In this document: one piece after another, positions 47,747 through 57,757 of the stretch | How positions within the stretch are numbered: the first letter of the stretch is position 1 | Layout of the letters: every line of letters begins with the position of its first letter | Assembly: GCA_937920105.1 (NCBI GenBank) | Contig: CALETH010000042.1 | Location: forward strand, 1 to 64,000 | Reading direction: 5' to 3' | From: an uncultured Bacteroidota bacterium | GTDB lineage: Bacteria; Bacteroidota; Ignavibacteria; UBA10030; UBA8401 | Length of the DNA stretch: 64,000 nt | Notes under the pieces: generated by a model | The model's input: only the letters and a program-made list of their open reading frames with translations | What the model was told of the DNA's origin: nothing | The model's database searches: none | Program-made: the position numbers and the translations under genes

Positions 47747-48757
47747 TTATGCTTTTGAAGAAACTAATTTTTTTATTTCTTTTGCACGTTTTATTCTTCC
47801 TTCTAACGCAGCAATTAATAACTCTTGGTCAATAGGTTTAGTAAGATAGTCATCTGCACCACTTTGTTTTATTGTTCGTAAGATAACTTCCACATTCATT
47901 CCACTTAAGAAGATAAAAGGAATAAGAAGAAATTTATCCATAGAGCGAAATTTTTCCAAAAAAGTAAATCCACTCATTTGTGATTTTGGAAAATTGACAT
48001 CGCAAATAACAGCATCTGGTGTATGTTTCTCTAATAATTTTAATCCTTCTTCACCGGATAAACCTGTGTAACAAGTATATCCATCATCTTCAAGAACTTG
48101 TTTCATCAATCCGAGAAAAACCTCATCATCATCTAGTAATAAAATATGTCCTTTCGACGTTCCTCGTGATTGTAATGAACTAATGAGTTGATAAATTTGT
48201 GGTTCTACTTTGAGATGGTCTTCTGCCGTGATTTGAAATTTTTTTCTTGCACTTTCAAAATCGAAAGAACCGCTCATCCATGTATTTTTGATTTCGTTGA
48301 TGTAGGCGGTGAGTTGAACTTCTTTTTCGATAGCATGCAAATCTTCATCAGTAATAGAAATTTGTTTACGTTCTTCCGCAATTTTATTTTTTTCTCTTTC
48401 TCCTAAAGCACCATTCGTCCATAAATCTAGCAATAATTTTTTATAATGCTCTTTTGCTTCTAATGTTGTTGCGACTTTTTCTGGCTCTATTGTGGGAGTT
48501 TCAACTTTTTCTTCGGATTTTGGTGGTTCTTCTTGTTTTGCCTGTTCTTTTTGTAGTTTTTCTTGTAATTCTTTTTCTTTTTGAGTTTCTTTGAGTGCAA
48601 CAATTCTTTCTTGATAAGCACGCGCATAGACACTACGTGAGTCTATTTCGAAAACCTTTTTAATGCTTTCAAGAGCATCATCAAGTTTATTTTCTTTTAT
48701 TGCACGGTCTGCAGCCCGCAAGTAATCGCTAATAATTTTGTCTTTTTCGTTTGGCAT
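47747..48757 (-). CDS. Response regulator with N-terminal duplicated helical module
   Basis: 336 residues. The receiver domain is at the C-terminus (about 203-330): acidic pocket D209-D211, phospho-acceptor D253 (ICDVNFP), LSGMN and K307 (LTKPID). Ahead of it are a short TPR-like part (about 5-50), a Glu/Lys-rich coiled linker (about 55-95) and two copies of a helical unit (about 104-147 and 151-193) that share LW-G/S-F-like turns and IT-[DA]-ED. No DNA-binding output domain exists, so output must be through protein contact. The histidine kinase gene follows. Confidence 0.85.
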   Translation of the reverse strand: MPNEKDKIISDYLRAADRAIKENKLDDALESIKKVFEIDSRSVYARAYQERIVALKETQKEKELQEKLQKEQAKQEEPPKSEEKVETPTIEPEKVATTLEAKEHYKKLLLDLWTNGALGEREKNKIAEERKQISITDEDLHAIEKEVQLTAYINEIKNTWMSGSFDFESARKKFQITAEDHLKVEPQIYQLISSLQSRGTSKGHILLLDDDEVFLGLMKQVLEDDGYTCYTGLSGEEGLKLLEKHTPDAVICDVNFPKSQMSGFTFLEKFRSMDKFLLIPFIFLSGMNVEVILRTIKQSGADDYLTKPIDQELLIAALEGRIKRAKEIKKLVSSKA

Positions 48758-48779
48758 TTTTTTATGTAATTATATAAAA

Positions 48780-49631
48780 TTAAAAAGATATGTGTGTGAA
48801 TTTCTGAACTAATGAAAAATATATTTCTTCTTTTGGAAAAACGGTATTTGTCCACAACTGAAAAGATTTCGCTGCTTGTTGCAAAAACATTTCTAGTCCA
48901 TTAATAATTATTGCGCCAGATTTTTGGGCATAATGTAATAATGGCGTTTGTAGAGGATTGTATATAATATCAAAAATTATTTGCTTATTTGAAAGCACTA
49001 AATTTGATGGAATTGGCATTTTATCTACCAATGGTTTCATTCCCACAGGTGTTGTATTGATGATAAGATTTATCCGTTGAACATCATCAGGGAATCTTGA
49101 AAGAGTTTGTAATGATGTTTTTGGAAAAAGTGACTGAAAATATAATTCTATACTTTTTGCTTTTTCTATAGAACGATTATAAAGATAAATTTTTTTTGGT
49201 GAAAAATATTGACACAGAGCATATATTACAGATTTTGCTGCTCCGCCGCTTCCTACAATAAGCACGGTAGAACGATGAAGTTCTTTTTTATATTTTTCTA
49301 ATGAAGAAATTATGCCATCAACATCAGTATTATATCCATGCAATGTACCATTGTTGTTGACAATGGTATTGATTGCTCCAATAATTTTTGCTTCATCACT
49401 GATGACATCAACAAACGGGATAATTTTTTCTTTAAAAGGAATCGTAATATTTGCCCCTCTAAAATTTTTATTGCGAAGAGAGGAAACAACATTGGGCAAA
49501 AACTCTGTTGTTGTTTTTATGATTCCGTACGTGTAGGGAAGTTTGGTGATTGCAAAAGCGTGGTTGTGAATGAAGGGGGAAAGTGTATGTTCTAACGGAT
49601 TTCCAATAATTGCGATGAACTTCTTTTGCAT
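48780..49631 (-). CDS. aroE: Shikimate dehydrogenase
   Basis: 283 residues. The substrate-binding N-terminal domain carries HTLSP (S18) and the catalytic lysine K67 in NITIPFKE; the NADP-binding domain has GSGGAAKS and the shikimate-contact motif GYNTDVDG. It reduces 3-dehydroshikimate in aromatic amino acid synthesis, in the cytosol. Its ATG shares one base with the stop of the TPR gene (TAATG), so the two are translationally coupled; the response regulator gene follows after 22 bases. Confidence 0.93.
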   Translation of the reverse strand: MQKKFIAIIGNPLEHTLSPFIHNHAFAITKLPYTYGIIKTTTEFLPNVVSSLRNKNFRGANITIPFKEKIIPFVDVISDEAKIIGAINTIVNNNGTLHGYNTDVDGIISSLEKYKKELHRSTVLIVGSGGAAKSVIYALCQYFSPKKIYLYNRSIEKAKSIELYFQSLFPKTSLQTLSRFPDDVQRINLIINTTPVGMKPLVDKMPIPSNLVLSNKQIIFDIIYNPLQTPLLHYAQKSGAIIINGLEMFLQQAAKSFQLWTNTVFPKEEIYFSLVQKFTHISF

Positions 49632-51007
49632 TATTTTTTTACGTTAATAAATGCAGGAAAATATTGTACCAACATTCCAATCCAAAATGCTTTTATTGTT
49701 TTAGCAAACATTTTTTTCTTGAAAAATATTTTTCCTAATCCAAAATAGACTTCCGATTTGTAAGGAAAAATACTCATGCTTTCTTGAAACGCATGCGATG
49801 CTTCATGAAACATTTGTATGGTGTATAAAAGATTTCCATAATTATACCACACCTCATAATTTTTTTGGTCAAGCAGTAATGAGGTCTTATAACTTTTTAA
49901 ACTCTCTTCATAATAGTGGAGTGAATATTCTACATCTGCTTTTGCAAACCATAATTCTGCATCTTTTTCATCCAACACAACAGCGACTTTGTAATTTTTG
50001 AGAGATTCTTCTAATACATTAAGATTGTAATAACACACACCACGCCCATAATATGCATCAAAACAATTTTTATCACACAAAATTGCTTCAGTAAAACAAG
50101 AAATTGCTTCTTCGTATAATTCTTGTTTTTCGTACACTCTTCCAATATTAGACCAAGCAAATGCATTGTGTGGTTGTAAACGTAATACTTGTGTAAAAGA
50201 TTCTAATGCTTCATTAAAATTATTGGTGAATAAAGAAATTTCTCCTTTAGCGTACCATGCTTCGTAAAAATCGTTATCAACAGTTGTTGCCATATCATAA
50301 CTTGCAAGTGCTTCAGTATCATTTTCTAATTTTTGCAACATCAATCCACGGTTATACCACAATGCAGCATTGTAAGGTTCTATGGTTGTTCCTTTATTGT
50401 AACATTCAAGTGCTTTTTGTATTTCGTTATTGCTTTCATAACAAAACCCAAGTTCTATTAGCGTTTCTATATTTTGTGGATTTTTTGTTATGATGGTAGA
50501 AAGTGTTTCGATTGCTTCGTTATACCTTCCTGCTTTTTCTAAAGCGATTGCTTTATTGTATAATGCTTCTTCATTTTCACTATCCAATAATAAAACTTCA
50601 TTAAATTGTTCTATAGCATTTTCTGATTGATTTGCATTATCAAAAGTGATTCCAAGATTGATATGAATAGCAACATCGTAAGGATTTAATGCAAGTGCTT
50701 TTGTATAACTTTCTATTGCTTCAGAATATTGCATTGTATTATTGAAGATAATTCCTTGATACACCCAACCTTCTGTACTATATGGTGAATAGGTAATAAG
50801 TTGTTGTGCAAAAGGAAGCGCTTCTTCAAATAAATGCTGGTCAATATAAAATTGGATGGCTTCTTCTAAAAGTTCTGTGTCGGTGCTGAGTTGGTTTTCG
50901 CTGGAAAGAAGAGAATTATAGTAGGCAATTTTTTGAGAATTACTTTTTTCTTGAAAATTATCATTATCAAATTCATCATACATATTATCAGACGTAAAAT
51001 TTGGCAT
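49631..51007 (-). CDS. Cytosolic TPR-repeat protein
   Basis: 458 residues with no signal peptide, consisting of about eleven tetratricopeptide repeats (for example SEAIESYTKALALNPYD, NEAIETLSTIITKNPQN, NEALESFTQVLRLQPHN), a typical protein-interaction scaffold. The acidic N-terminus (about 1-40) is not part of the repeats. Stop and start overlap by one base with aroE, an unusual pairing for a scaffold protein. Partner unknown. Confidence 0.85.
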   Translation of the reverse strand: MPNFTSDNMYDEFDNDNFQEKSNSQKIAYYNSLLSSENQLSTDTELLEEAIQFYIDQHLFEEALPFAQQLITYSPYSTEGWVYQGIIFNNTMQYSEAIESYTKALALNPYDVAIHINLGITFDNANQSENAIEQFNEVLLLDSENEEALYNKAIALEKAGRYNEAIETLSTIITKNPQNIETLIELGFCYESNNEIQKALECYNKGTTIEPYNAALWYNRGLMLQKLENDTEALASYDMATTVDNDFYEAWYAKGEISLFTNNFNEALESFTQVLRLQPHNAFAWSNIGRVYEKQELYEEAISCFTEAILCDKNCFDAYYGRGVCYYNLNVLEESLKNYKVAVVLDEKDAELWFAKADVEYSLHYYEESLKSYKTSLLLDQKNYEVWYNYGNLLYTIQMFHEASHAFQESMSIFPYKSEVYFGLGKIFFKKKMFAKTIKAFWIGMLVQYFPAFINVKK

Positions 51008-51150
51008 AGTTGTATTAAGAATGAGATGAAAACATCATATAAATAGTAAAAATAATCTACTATAAAAGATAAGGCAAGTCAATAGAAGGAAACTCGTTTT
51101 CTTCCATTTCTTGATAGTCCATCGTTAAATGCCTATATTTTTAAGGTACC

Positions 51151-51219
51151 GTCATTCCCGCGAAAGCGGGAATCCAGTTTTTTTTAAGTGGATGCCCCAT
51201 AACAACATTCGGGCATGAC
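51151..51219. repeat. Palindromic repeat, GTCATTCCCGC/GCGGGAATGAC family
   Basis: GTCATTCCCGCGAAAGCGGG-AATCC half and GGATGCCCC ... GGGCATGAC half. It lies in the 232-base gap between the divergent TPR and heptose-kinase genes, where both promoters must also be. Confidence 0.85.
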
Positions 51220-51239
51220 ATCTTTATCTAAATTACAGT

Positions 51240-52226
51240 ATGAAACTTCAACAACAACGCCTTGAACAATTATTTCAATCTCTTAACAAAAAACGTATAG
51301 CCATTCTTGGTGATATAATGTTGGATAAGTATTTGTGGGGAAATGTTTCTCGTATTTCGCCCGAAGCACCAGTTCCAATTGTAGAAGTAGATAAAGAAAC
51401 GTGCAAATTAGGTGGTGCAGCAAATGTTGCTAACAATATCAAATCTCTTGGCGGGGAACCGGTGCTTGTGGGTGTGGTGGGAAATGATAGTGGCGGTGAT
51501 GAAATGAGAAAAATTTTGGAAGAACAACAATGTACCACTACAGGAATTATTACAGATAATGAACGAACAACAACAATTAAAACCAGAATCATTGCTCATC
51601 ATCAACATATTGTAAGAATTGATAATGAACATAAGCATAATATTTCTTCTATAATAGAACGCAAAGTTTTAGATTTTCTTGAAAAAAACATTTCTTCGTT
51701 AGATGGAATAATAATAGAAGATTATAACAAGGGCTTTGTCGTAAAAACACTGATTCAAGAAGTAATAAATATTGCGAGAAAAAATAAGAAAATTATTACG
51801 ATTGACCCAAAGTTTAATAATTTTTTTGAATACAAAAATGTAACTGTGTTTAAACCAAATACTAAAGAAGTAGAAGGTGCTCTTGGAACAAAACTCACTA
51901 CAGATGAATCTATACTTTCTGCCGGAAAAATGTTGTTAGAAAAATTGAATGCAGAAAACATTCTTCTCACGCGTAGTGAAAAAGGAATGACATTGTTTGA
52001 AAAAAACGGTACCGTTACCCACATTCCAACGCAAGCGAGAGATATTGCCGATGTTTCTGGTGCTGGTGATACTGTTATTGCTACATTAACAATGTTTTTA
52101 GCAAGTGGTGCAAAAGTTCAAGAAGCATCTTTTATTGCTAATTATGCGGGTGGAATTGTGTGTCAAGAAGTTGGTGTTGTTCCAATAGAAAAAGAAAAAT
52201 TGAAATCAGTAATCAGTAGTCAGTAG
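51240..52226 (+). CDS. rfaE1: D-glycero-beta-D-manno-heptose-7-phosphate kinase
   Basis: 328 residues with a PfkB-type kinase fold: the N-terminal ILGDIMLDKYLWGNVSRISPEAPVPIVEV and GGAANVANNIKSLGG bind substrate, and the C-terminal DVSGAGDT carries the catalytic base D277. It phosphorylates heptose-7-phosphate at O-1 for ADP-heptose, the sugar donor of LPS inner core. In many bacteria this is fused to the next enzyme (HldE); here they are separate genes. Confidence 0.93.
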   Translation: MKLQQQRLEQLFQSLNKKRIAILGDIMLDKYLWGNVSRISPEAPVPIVEVDKETCKLGGAANVANNIKSLGGEPVLVGVVGNDSGGDEMRKILEEQQCTTTGIITDNERTTTIKTRIIAHHQHIVRIDNEHKHNISSIIERKVLDFLEKNISSLDGIIIEDYNKGFVVKTLIQEVINIARKNKKIITIDPKFNNFFEYKNVTVFKPNTKEVEGALGTKLTTDESILSAGKMLLEKLNAENILLTRSEKGMTLFEKNGTVTHIPTQARDIADVSGAGDTVIATLTMFLASGAKVQEASFIANYAGGIVCQEVGVVPIEKEKLKSVISSQ

Positions 52227-52260
52227 TCAGATATCAGAAGTTCATAGTTATCTATCAGTG
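52206..52260. repeat. Degenerate CAGTAATCAGTAGTCAG-type repeat
   Basis: Short degenerate direct repeats (AATCAGTAGTCAGTAGTCAGATATCAG) overlap the 3' end of rfaE1 and continue into the gap before rfaE2. The final codons of rfaE1 (VISSQ) are encoded by this repeat. Confidence 0.5.
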
Positions 52261-52319
52261 TTTGTCATGTGGGCGAATGTCAGCATCTTACAAAATACGA
52301 TGACAGAAAAAATAAATCA

Positions 52320-52808
52320 GTGAATAAAATTTATACTCAAAAAGAATTAGTTGCACAAAGAAAAATTTGGAAACAAGGACACCAAAAAGTTGTTTTCACT
52401 AATGGTGTGTTTGATATTCTTCATCGCGGACATGTGGAATATCTCAACGCTGCAAAAAAAATGGGAGATATTCTTGTTGTGGGAATTAATACAAATGAAT
52501 CTGTTCAAAGAATAAAAGGAATAAAACGCCCAATAGTTGATGAACAAGATAGAGTATATATTATTTCACAACTTATGTGTGTGAATGCTGTGTGTCTTTT
52601 TTCTGAAGATACTCCATTACAACTTATCACTGCTCTTGTTCCGGATATTTTAGTAAAAGGTGCAGATTATTCTTTAGAAAATATTGTTGGAAAAAATATT
52701 GTTGAGCAATCCGGAGGAGAAGTGAAAACCATCACACTTACTCCGGGTCGTTCATCATCTAATATTATTGAAATTATTGTACAGCGATTTTGTGGGGATG
52801 GGAAATAA
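52320..52808 (+). CDS. rfaE2: D-glycero-beta-D-manno-heptose-1-phosphate adenylyltransferase
   Basis: 162 residues from GTG 52320. This start is preferred because family members are about 160 residues and begin near KIYTQKELV; the frame also allows an upstream ATG at 52269 whose first 17 residues look like repeat sequence. Neither start has a strong ribosome-binding site, so this is uncertain. Nucleotidyltransferase motifs are FTNGVFDILHRGHVEYL (HxGH) and SSSNIIE near the end. It adds AMP to heptose-1-phosphate. tamB starts 3 bases later. Confidence 0.88.
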   Translation: MNKIYTQKELVAQRKIWKQGHQKVVFTNGVFDILHRGHVEYLNAAKKMGDILVVGINTNESVQRIKGIKRPIVDEQDRVYIISQLMCVNAVCLFSEDTPLQLITALVPDILVKGADYSLENIVGKNIVEQSGGEVKTITLTPGRSSSNIIEIIVQRFCGDGK

Positions 52809-52811
52809 GCA

Positions 52812-55800
52812 ATGGTGCGGAAAATTTCAAAAATACTGTTATACATTTCGTTAACAGTTATTGCTCTTATCATACTTGCAGTTGGTTTTACACAAACGCC
52901 TCTGTTTCAGCGAACAGTGCGTTCAACATTGTACACTCTTGCAAAAGATAATCTTAACGCATCTGTCTTCATTGGAAAAATTGAAGGAAATATTTTTACC
53001 GGATTAAGTATTGATACCATAATGGTGTATGTAGAAAATCAACCATTAATAGAATCCGGAAAATTACTTGTTCAATATGACCCTTTCGCATTACTTCAAC
53101 AAGAAGTTAATATAGTTGAACTCACACTTGATAATCCCTCCATCAATATTATACGCGGAAGTGATAGCGTTTGGAATATTGAAAAATTTGTAAAGAAAAA
53201 AACTACAGAAAAAGATACTGCACCATCTCCTTGGGCTGTTTTTGCAAAACATTTTCAACTTAATAATGGAACAGTAAGAGTTATTGATTCGTTATCGTTT
53301 GCAAATAATTCTTTTTCATTCATTCCTGATTCACTTTTCCCACCATCAATAAATTATTCTGATATTCATCTTAAAAATGTCAATATTGAATTAACAGGAA
53401 TGTATTCTGAAAAAGAACAAGAAATATCATTAAAGAATATTTCTTGCACTATTCCACTTTCACAATCTGATAAAGATTTTGTTATTCAAAAAATTTCCGG
53501 AAAAATTTCCCACACACCACAAAAAACGATTATCGATAATTTTATTTTTACCACAGCAAAATCCTATCTACAATTTTCTACCACTCTGAAAGGAAAAGAT
53601 GTTTTTACTCTTTCCACACTTCAAGAATTAAAAAATAGTTTTGTAAAATTGGATATTTCTCCAAGCACAATTACTTCAGAAGATGTACAAGTATTTCTTC
53701 CTGTTCTCTATTTTTTAAAAGGTGATGTTCTTCTTAATACATCAATGGAAGGAACGTTTAGTAATATTAATATTAATGCCCTTGATATTGCAACCTATCA
53801 AAATATTATTCATGCAAATGGAAAAATAAAAAATCTTCATTCACCACAAGATTTATTTTTAGAAATAAATTCCAACCGCAATATTTTTTATCTTTCGGAT
53901 ATAAAGAAATTTTTGCCATACTTTCCAATTCCCGAATATTCTGAATTAGGGAAAATAGAAACAAACTTTCAGTACAAAGGAAAACCATTAGATTTTTCTG
54001 CTAAAGGAAAAATTTCTACCGCCTCAGGCGTGTTTGATTTTGATGGTAGTATGGATTTGACGAAACCATTACTCACCTACAATATCAACCTTGCAGGAAA
54101 AAAAGCAAACATAAAAACATTTTTAAATGAAAATGCTCCAACATCTAATATTAATTTTACATCATCAATAAAAGGTGAAGGAGTTGCTATAGAAAATTTA
54201 TCTGCAAATATGAATGTTGTTATAGATTCTTCGTCTCTTAATGGAATTCCTATTTCCACATTACAAACAAATATTGCAGCACATAAAAAAAATATTACTG
54301 GAGATATTACTTTTCGTTCACCACAAGGAAATGGTGAGTTTGATATAGAAATGAATTTTGTTCAAAAACCATTTTACACTATTAAAGGAAATGTGCAAAA
54401 ACTCAATCTTGCACCAATAATGAAAGATGAATACTACACTTCCGATTGTTCATTTGGTGTAGATATAAAAACAGATAATCTTGTTCCTCTCAATGCAAAT
54501 CTTTCTGCGAAAATAGAATTTCAACCATCATCATTTCAAAATGATTTTTTTGATAGTGCAACAATAAATATTTTCCAACAATGTGATTCGTTAAATCATA
54601 GAACAATTACGCTTCAATCACCTATTGCTGATGCTGATATAAAAGGACAGTTTTCTTTTCCAGACATTTTTTCTTCTTTAGAAAATCATCTCCAATCATT
54701 AAAAAAAGTTTATGAAAATGAACGAAGAAAGTTTGATACTATTATAACAGCATCGACAAATACTTTTACATCTTCTCAAAATATTTTCCCATTTAATGTT
54801 GATTACAAAATTCAATTAAAAAATCTTGAACCCGTTGCAGTTTTTTTCAATATGCCATTGCTTGTTGCTGAAGGAAGTGCTGAAGGAACAATGCGAGGAA
54901 AAGATTCACAACTTTCATCACAAGGAAAAATATCTCTCCAAAATGGAAAATATCGTTTTGAAGATGAACGAATTCAAGTGAAAAATATTACACTAACTCA
55001 TGATATAAAAGATTTTTCTACTGATACCACATTGCTTAATACTTTGAATTGTGATGTACAATTACAAGCAGAAAAAATTGTGTTGGGAAATTCCACCTTT
55101 CAAGAACCACAAGTTTCTCTTTTCTATAAAAATAAAACCGCAGATTTTTTTATTACAACGGTGTTAGATACAATTATGAAATTTGATATTAATGGAACAA
55201 CAGTAATAACACCAAAAAATTATCAATTTTATTTTACAACAATACAAGCAAAGTATAGAGAGTATGAACTTCGCAATCTTGCTTCCGTAACTGCTTCTAT
55301 TTCTGAACAAGGTATAAAAATAGATTCCTCATATTTTTCTCATAATAATGAGCAGTTTTTTGCTACAGGAACATTGAACTACAATGGTGATATAAATGCA
55401 ACTGCACAATTACAAAATTTTGCATTTTCATCCTTACGTGATTTTAGTAAGTCATCAGAATTTCGTAAAAGTGCAAAAGAATTTATTGGTGTGATGCGAG
55501 GGATAACCGTATTACAAGGCAATCTTAAAAACCCTATAATTTTTACACGATTGTATAGTGATAATATTGCATTTCGCGAAACACAATTGGGAAAAACATT
55601 TGCCTCACTCTATTACGCCAACTCTAACTCTGACGTGATTATTGAAATTGCTGGACTGAATCAACCAGAAGAAAAAAAACAATTAGTATTTCAAAGTTCT
55701 ATCCCGATGAATTTATCCTTTACTTCAGTAGAAAATCGTTTTACTACTGAAGGAATGAAAATGAAATTATTATTAAATGATTTTGATATGTCTTTGCTTG

Positions 55801-57299
55801 ACCCGTTTATTCCGGAAATAGATAATATCACTGGAACATTGAAAGGAAAAGTTGAAGCCAATGGTTCATTTGAAACGCCACAATTTGATGGTGAAGTAGA
55901 ATTGCAAAATGGAAATTTTATTTTTGCAATGAACCATACAAATTATAAAGCAGAAGGAAAATTATTATTTGAAAACGATAAAGTTTTCTTCAAACCGTTT
56001 TTTATAAAAAATCAAGAAAAAGAATATCTTCCTGGAGAAGTTTCTGTAACAGGAAATATTGTATTTCACGGATTTGTTCCTGATGAATTTCATCTTAAAG
56101 CCAACGGAGAATTGTTAGTGTTGGGAGAAGGTTCTCGAAGATTAAACAAGGTAATGTTTGGAAAAATTATTGCTGCAACCGGAGAAGAAGGAATACATTT
56201 TGAAGGAACGTACGAAAAAGCATTTGTTACTGGAACAGTTTTGATTCAAGAAGCCGATATTACATTTCCACCTTTGCGTCAAGGAGGAAGCACCGGATTA
56301 CAATTTACTGTAGGTATTGTTGATGATACATCAAAAAATATAGTTTCTACTTCAGCAATGGAAGAAGAAGAAAATTCCTTCGTTAACACACCATCATTTA
56401 TTGATAGAATTGAATATGAAATCACATTGCGTACAAAAAATTCAGTGCGATTAGCAATGATATTTAATGATAATATTGCAACCTTTGAAGAACTCACCGC
56501 CATTATACAAGGTCGTTTAATTCTTCGTGGAGAAGGAAAAAAATTACAACTCATCGGAAGTGTAAATGTTGCAAAAGGTTCTCAATATTATTTTTACAAG
56601 CGTTTTGATGCAACTGGAACATTACAATTTGTTGGTCCACCCGATAATCCTGAATTGTACATTCTTGCAGAATATGAAGGAAGTTACATCAATCCAAAAT
56701 TACCGGTTTCAAAACGAGAAGAAAAAGTAACCGTTTCTCTTAACATTACCGGAACGCGAAGCCAACCTAAAGCAGAGTTGGGTTTAACTATTGCTGATAA
56801 AGATGGAAAGAAACGTGATTATATCAGCGATGATATGCAAGGAGATGCTATTGCATTTCTTCTTACCTCTACATCGGGCTCACCCGGAAAATTTAGAGAT
56901 GAATTAAATGCTACCGAACAAGGAACGCTTGCCGAAAGTGCTCGTGATGTTGCTGGAACATATATCTCTGGTATTTTTTCAGATTTAATGATGAAATTTG
57001 TACGAGAAAATAAAATTCCATTTGTAAAATCTGTTGGTGTGCAACCTGTTGGAGACCAAGTGGATGTGCGAGTAACGAGTGAACTTTATGGAGCAACAGT
57101 AAAAGCCGGTGGGAGAATTTTTAATGATATTAATAATGCAAATTTTACCATAGAATTACCAATGAGTACGGTTTTAGGTAATGATGATTACCGCAATTTA
57201 GTTTTTGAAGTAGAACGAACCACTGTTAATGAATTAGATACTTATAAAACTACAAAACCAAAACACGAAGTCCGATTATATTATAGAATTATTTTCTAA
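52812..57299 (+). CDS. tamB: TamB/AsmA-like inter-membrane protein (DUF490)
   Basis: 1495 residues: an N-terminal membrane anchor (about 8-30), an AsmA-like opening (VFIGKIEGNIFTGLSIDTIMVYVENQPLIE), a very long beta-rich periplasmic span with recurrent 'G.l...nG.f.f' strands, and a C-terminal DUF490 domain (about 1150-1495) ending VRLYYRIIF. TamB bridges the inner and outer membranes and is implicated in phospholipid transport and autotransporter assembly. No tamA-like gene is next to it. It starts 3 bases after rfaE2, linking LPS core and envelope assembly. Confidence 0.9.
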   Translation: MVRKISKILLYISLTVIALIILAVGFTQTPLFQRTVRSTLYTLAKDNLNASVFIGKIEGNIFTGLSIDTIMVYVENQPLIESGKLLVQYDPFALLQQEVNIVELTLDNPSINIIRGSDSVWNIEKFVKKKTTEKDTAPSPWAVFAKHFQLNNGTVRVIDSLSFANNSFSFIPDSLFPPSINYSDIHLKNVNIELTGMYSEKEQEISLKNISCTIPLSQSDKDFVIQKISGKISHTPQKTIIDNFIFTTAKSYLQFSTTLKGKDVFTLSTLQELKNSFVKLDISPSTITSEDVQVFLPVLYFLKGDVLLNTSMEGTFSNININALDIATYQNIIHANGKIKNLHSPQDLFLEINSNRNIFYLSDIKKFLPYFPIPEYSELGKIETNFQYKGKPLDFSAKGKISTASGVFDFDGSMDLTKPLLTYNINLAGKKANIKTFLNENAPTSNINFTSSIKGEGVAIENLSANMNVVIDSSSLNGIPISTLQTNIAAHKKNITGDITFRSPQGNGEFDIEMNFVQKPFYTIKGNVQKLNLAPIMKDEYYTSDCSFGVDIKTDNLVPLNANLSAKIEFQPSSFQNDFFDSATINIFQQCDSLNHRTITLQSPIADADIKGQFSFPDIFSSLENHLQSLKKVYENERRKFDTIITASTNTFTSSQNIFPFNVDYKIQLKNLEPVAVFFNMPLLVAEGSAEGTMRGKDSQLSSQGKISLQNGKYRFEDERIQVKNITLTHDIKDFSTDTTLLNTLNCDVQLQAEKIVLGNSTFQEPQVSLFYKNKTADFFITTVLDTIMKFDINGTTVITPKNYQFYFTTIQAKYREYELRNLASVTASISEQGIKIDSSYFSHNNEQFFATGTLNYNGDINATAQLQNFAFSSLRDFSKSSEFRKSAKEFIGVMRGITVLQGNLKNPIIFTRLYSDNIAFRETQLGKTFASLYYANSNSDVIIEIAGLNQPEEKKQLVFQSSIPMNLSFTSVENRFTTEGMKMKLLLNDFDMSLLDPFIPEIDNITGTLKGKVEANGSFETPQFDGEVELQNGNFIFAMNHTNYKAEGKLLFENDKVFFKPFFIKNQEKEYLPGEVSVTGNIVFHGFVPDEFHLKANGELLVLGEGSRRLNKVMFGKIIAATGEEGIHFEGTYEKAFVTGTVLIQEADITFPPLRQGGSTGLQFTVGIVDDTSKNIVSTSAMEEEENSFVNTPSFIDRIEYEITLRTKNSVRLAMIFNDNIATFEELTAIIQGRLILRGEGKKLQLIGSVNVAKGSQYYFYKRFDATGTLQFVGPPDNPELYILAEYEGSYINPKLPVSKREEKVTVSLNITGTRSQPKAELGLTIADKDGKKRDYISDDMQGDAIAFLLTSTSGSPGKFRDELNATEQGTLAESARDVAGTYISGIFSDLMMKFVRENKIPFVKSVGVQPVGDQVDVRVTSELYGATVKAGGRIFNDINNANFTIELPMSTVLGNDDYRNLVFEVERTTVNELDTYKTTKPKHEVRLYYRIIF

Positions 57300-57757
57300 A
57301 ACTATGATTATATGATGGGATGATGATTATGATAGAAAAATCCAAAATTTCATAGTTATCATTTATTCATTAACATCATAGTTTAAAACAATAATTTTGT
57401 GGTTTGCGACTTTGCGCCTTGGCGAAAAAACAAAACAAATTTCCATTATCAATTTACCATTCACCATTTTTTTCATAGTCATCATTTACTTCATTCTCAT
57501 CATAGTTTTAAACTATGATTTTTAATAAATGCTATTACACGAGGCAATCTCTACTTTATTTTTCTGACATTGCTAAATTAGTATAGATGAATGAAGGTAA
57601 ATACCATAGTCAATCACAAAACACCGTCATTCCCGCATGTTTTAAGCGGGAATCTATTTTTATAGATATTATTCTAACGACGAAAACAAAATTTCATTTT
57701 TTATTATCAATATTCATAGTTATCATTTACTCATTAGCCTCATAGTTTAAAATCCCA
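57300..57757. repeat. Gene-free 458-base stretch with three CATAGTTATCATTTA repeats
   Basis: Three direct copies of a roughly 39-base unit beginning CATAGTTATCATTTA and ending CATCATAGTTTAAAA occur at 57351-57389, 57474-57513 and 57715-57752. Their ends (CATAGT and ACTATG nearby) make them partly inverted. A TTTGCGCCTTGGCGA-like stretch lies around 57404-57425. No gene was found here; the promoter of the RNase R gene must lie in or near the third copy. Confidence 0.75.
57626..57655. repeat. Short copy of the GTCATTCCCGC palindromic repeat
   Basis: GTCATTCCCGCATG, loop, AAGCGGGAATCTA: a single-hairpin (half-length) version of the six-member family, inside the tamB-rnr gap. Confidence 0.8.
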
